A stretch of 34,224 nucleotides of DNA. Source: Acidobacteriota bacterium. GTDB taxonomy: Bacteria > Acidobacteriota > Vicinamibacteria > Vicinamibacterales > UBA8438. Numbering within the stretch: position 1 is the first letter of the stretch; each line of letters begins with the position of its first letter. The notes beneath the pieces were generated by a model, which saw only the letters and a program-made list of their open reading frames with translations, ran no database searches and had not been told where the DNA came from. The DNA lies in assembly GCA_021296515.1 (NCBI GenBank), contig JAGWAH010000008.1:7151-41374 (forward strand). Reading direction: 5' to 3'. The position numbers and the translations under genes are program-made. This document shows, in pieces, positions 33,704 to 34,224 of the stretch.

Positions 33704-34224
33704 TCACTCGACCTCGTCGGCCACCGTGAACACGAAGATACCGTGCCCGCCGGCGGGACGCTGCTTCTCCGGCGTCAACTGCCCCGAGATGCCGCTCCAC
33801 AGCGAAGGGTCCGTCCCGACCGGAATCGCCAGGTACTGCCGCCCCTCCACCGCGTAGGTGATGGGAAACCCGGAAACGGAACTCGGCATCCGGGTACGGA
33901 ACAGGATCTCCCCCGAACGCGCGTCGTGCACGTACAGGTTCCGGTCCCAGTCGCCGACGACCACCAGGCCGCCGCCCGTCGTCAGCGCGGCACTGTCGAT
34001 GGCGGTACGGGTCCGGTGACGCCACAGCACGTTGCCGTCGACGTCGATGGCGACGAACTCGCCCACGCCGTCCGGCCGCTCCGGGTGCATCAGGTGCGCG
34101 CGGCGCGAGATGCCGACGCCACCCCCGCCCTCGACGAGCTCCGGTCCCGGCCCGAAGGTGGTCCGCTCGCAGCTCACGAGCAGCGGCACGTAGAACGCCT
34201 GCGTGTCCGGGTGGTAGGCCATCG
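33704..34224 (-). CDS. PQQ-type beta-propeller dehydrogenase, C-terminal part (5' end outside the window)
   Basis: About 173 codons are visible, and the gene runs off the right edge. The sequence GDWDRNLYVHDARSGEILF followed by GFPITYAVEGRQYLAIPVG is the typical last propeller blade of quinoprotein alcohol dehydrogenases, with the W-motif pattern seen also in VAIDVDGNVLWRHRT. The protein ends at FVFTVADEVE with no C-terminal cytochrome c domain. It would oxidise an alcohol or sugar in the periplasm using PQQ, but the catalytic residues lie in the missing part, so enzyme identity is inferred from the family only. Confidence 0.8.
   Translation of the reverse strand, partial: MAYHPDTQAFYVPLLVSCERTTFGPGPELVEGGGGVGISRRAHLMHPERPDGVGEFVAIDVDGNVLWRHRTRTAIDSAALTTGGGLVVVGDWDRNLYVHDARSGEILFRTRMPSSVSGFPITYAVEGRQYLAIPVGTDPSLWSGISGQLTPEKQRPAGGHGIFVFTVADEVE

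Overview
This window is 34.2 kb of GC-rich chromosome from a Gram-negative bacterium, most likely an Acidobacteriota (Vicinamibacteria-like) genome or metagenome bin. The phylum call is inference. It rests on a large TonB-dependent receptor with an N-terminal carboxypeptidase-regulatory domain, an S9 peptidase and M16 peptidases, an amidohydrolase, a lipid A gene (lpxB) and an alternative complex III (ACIII) operon. No tRNA, rRNA or CRISPR array was seen.

Left part (1-11507). A three-gene module (260-3837, +) encodes a Tat-exported FAD oxidoreductase, a signal-less protein with a carboxypeptidase-regulatory-like domain, and a diheme cytochrome c. It looks like a periplasmic dehydrogenase of unknown substrate. 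Next are an S9 peptidase (+), a convergent MsbA-type ABC exporter (-), and a tight + strand run of dinB, rsgA and an exported amidohydrolase.

Island (about 11557-13690). A short segment of lower GC carries an orphan N-terminal Mrr-type winged-helix domain (58 aa, too short to be a working nuclease) and a hipBA toxin-antitoxin pair (-) behind an unusually AT-rich promoter. The composition and gene types suggest horizontal acquisition of a defence or addiction fragment.

Minus-strand run (13691-24744). In transcription order: an unidentified membrane protein, an unidentified outer-membrane barrel-like protein coupled to it, an active M16 peptidase, an inactive M16 partner, lpxB, a TonB-dependent receptor, queG and yqgE. 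Most spacings are short, so parts may be operonic. The theme is the cell envelope plus housekeeping.

Right part (24738-32612, +). A good promoter drives the ACIII operon actA-actB-actC-actD-actE-actF, which encodes a quinol:electron-acceptor oxidoreductase. Two features stand out. First, actB and actC each carry a short out-of-frame loss of conserved sequence (near 28292 and 29678). Second, the last part of actC reads without a stop into a complete globin domain with its proximal histidine, placed between actC and actD. If real, this is a respiratory membrane subunit fused to a haem globin. The two nearby lesions mean assembly error must be excluded first. The window closes with an exported alpha/beta hydrolase (-) and the C-terminal part of a PQQ-type beta-propeller dehydrogenase (-) that runs off the right edge.
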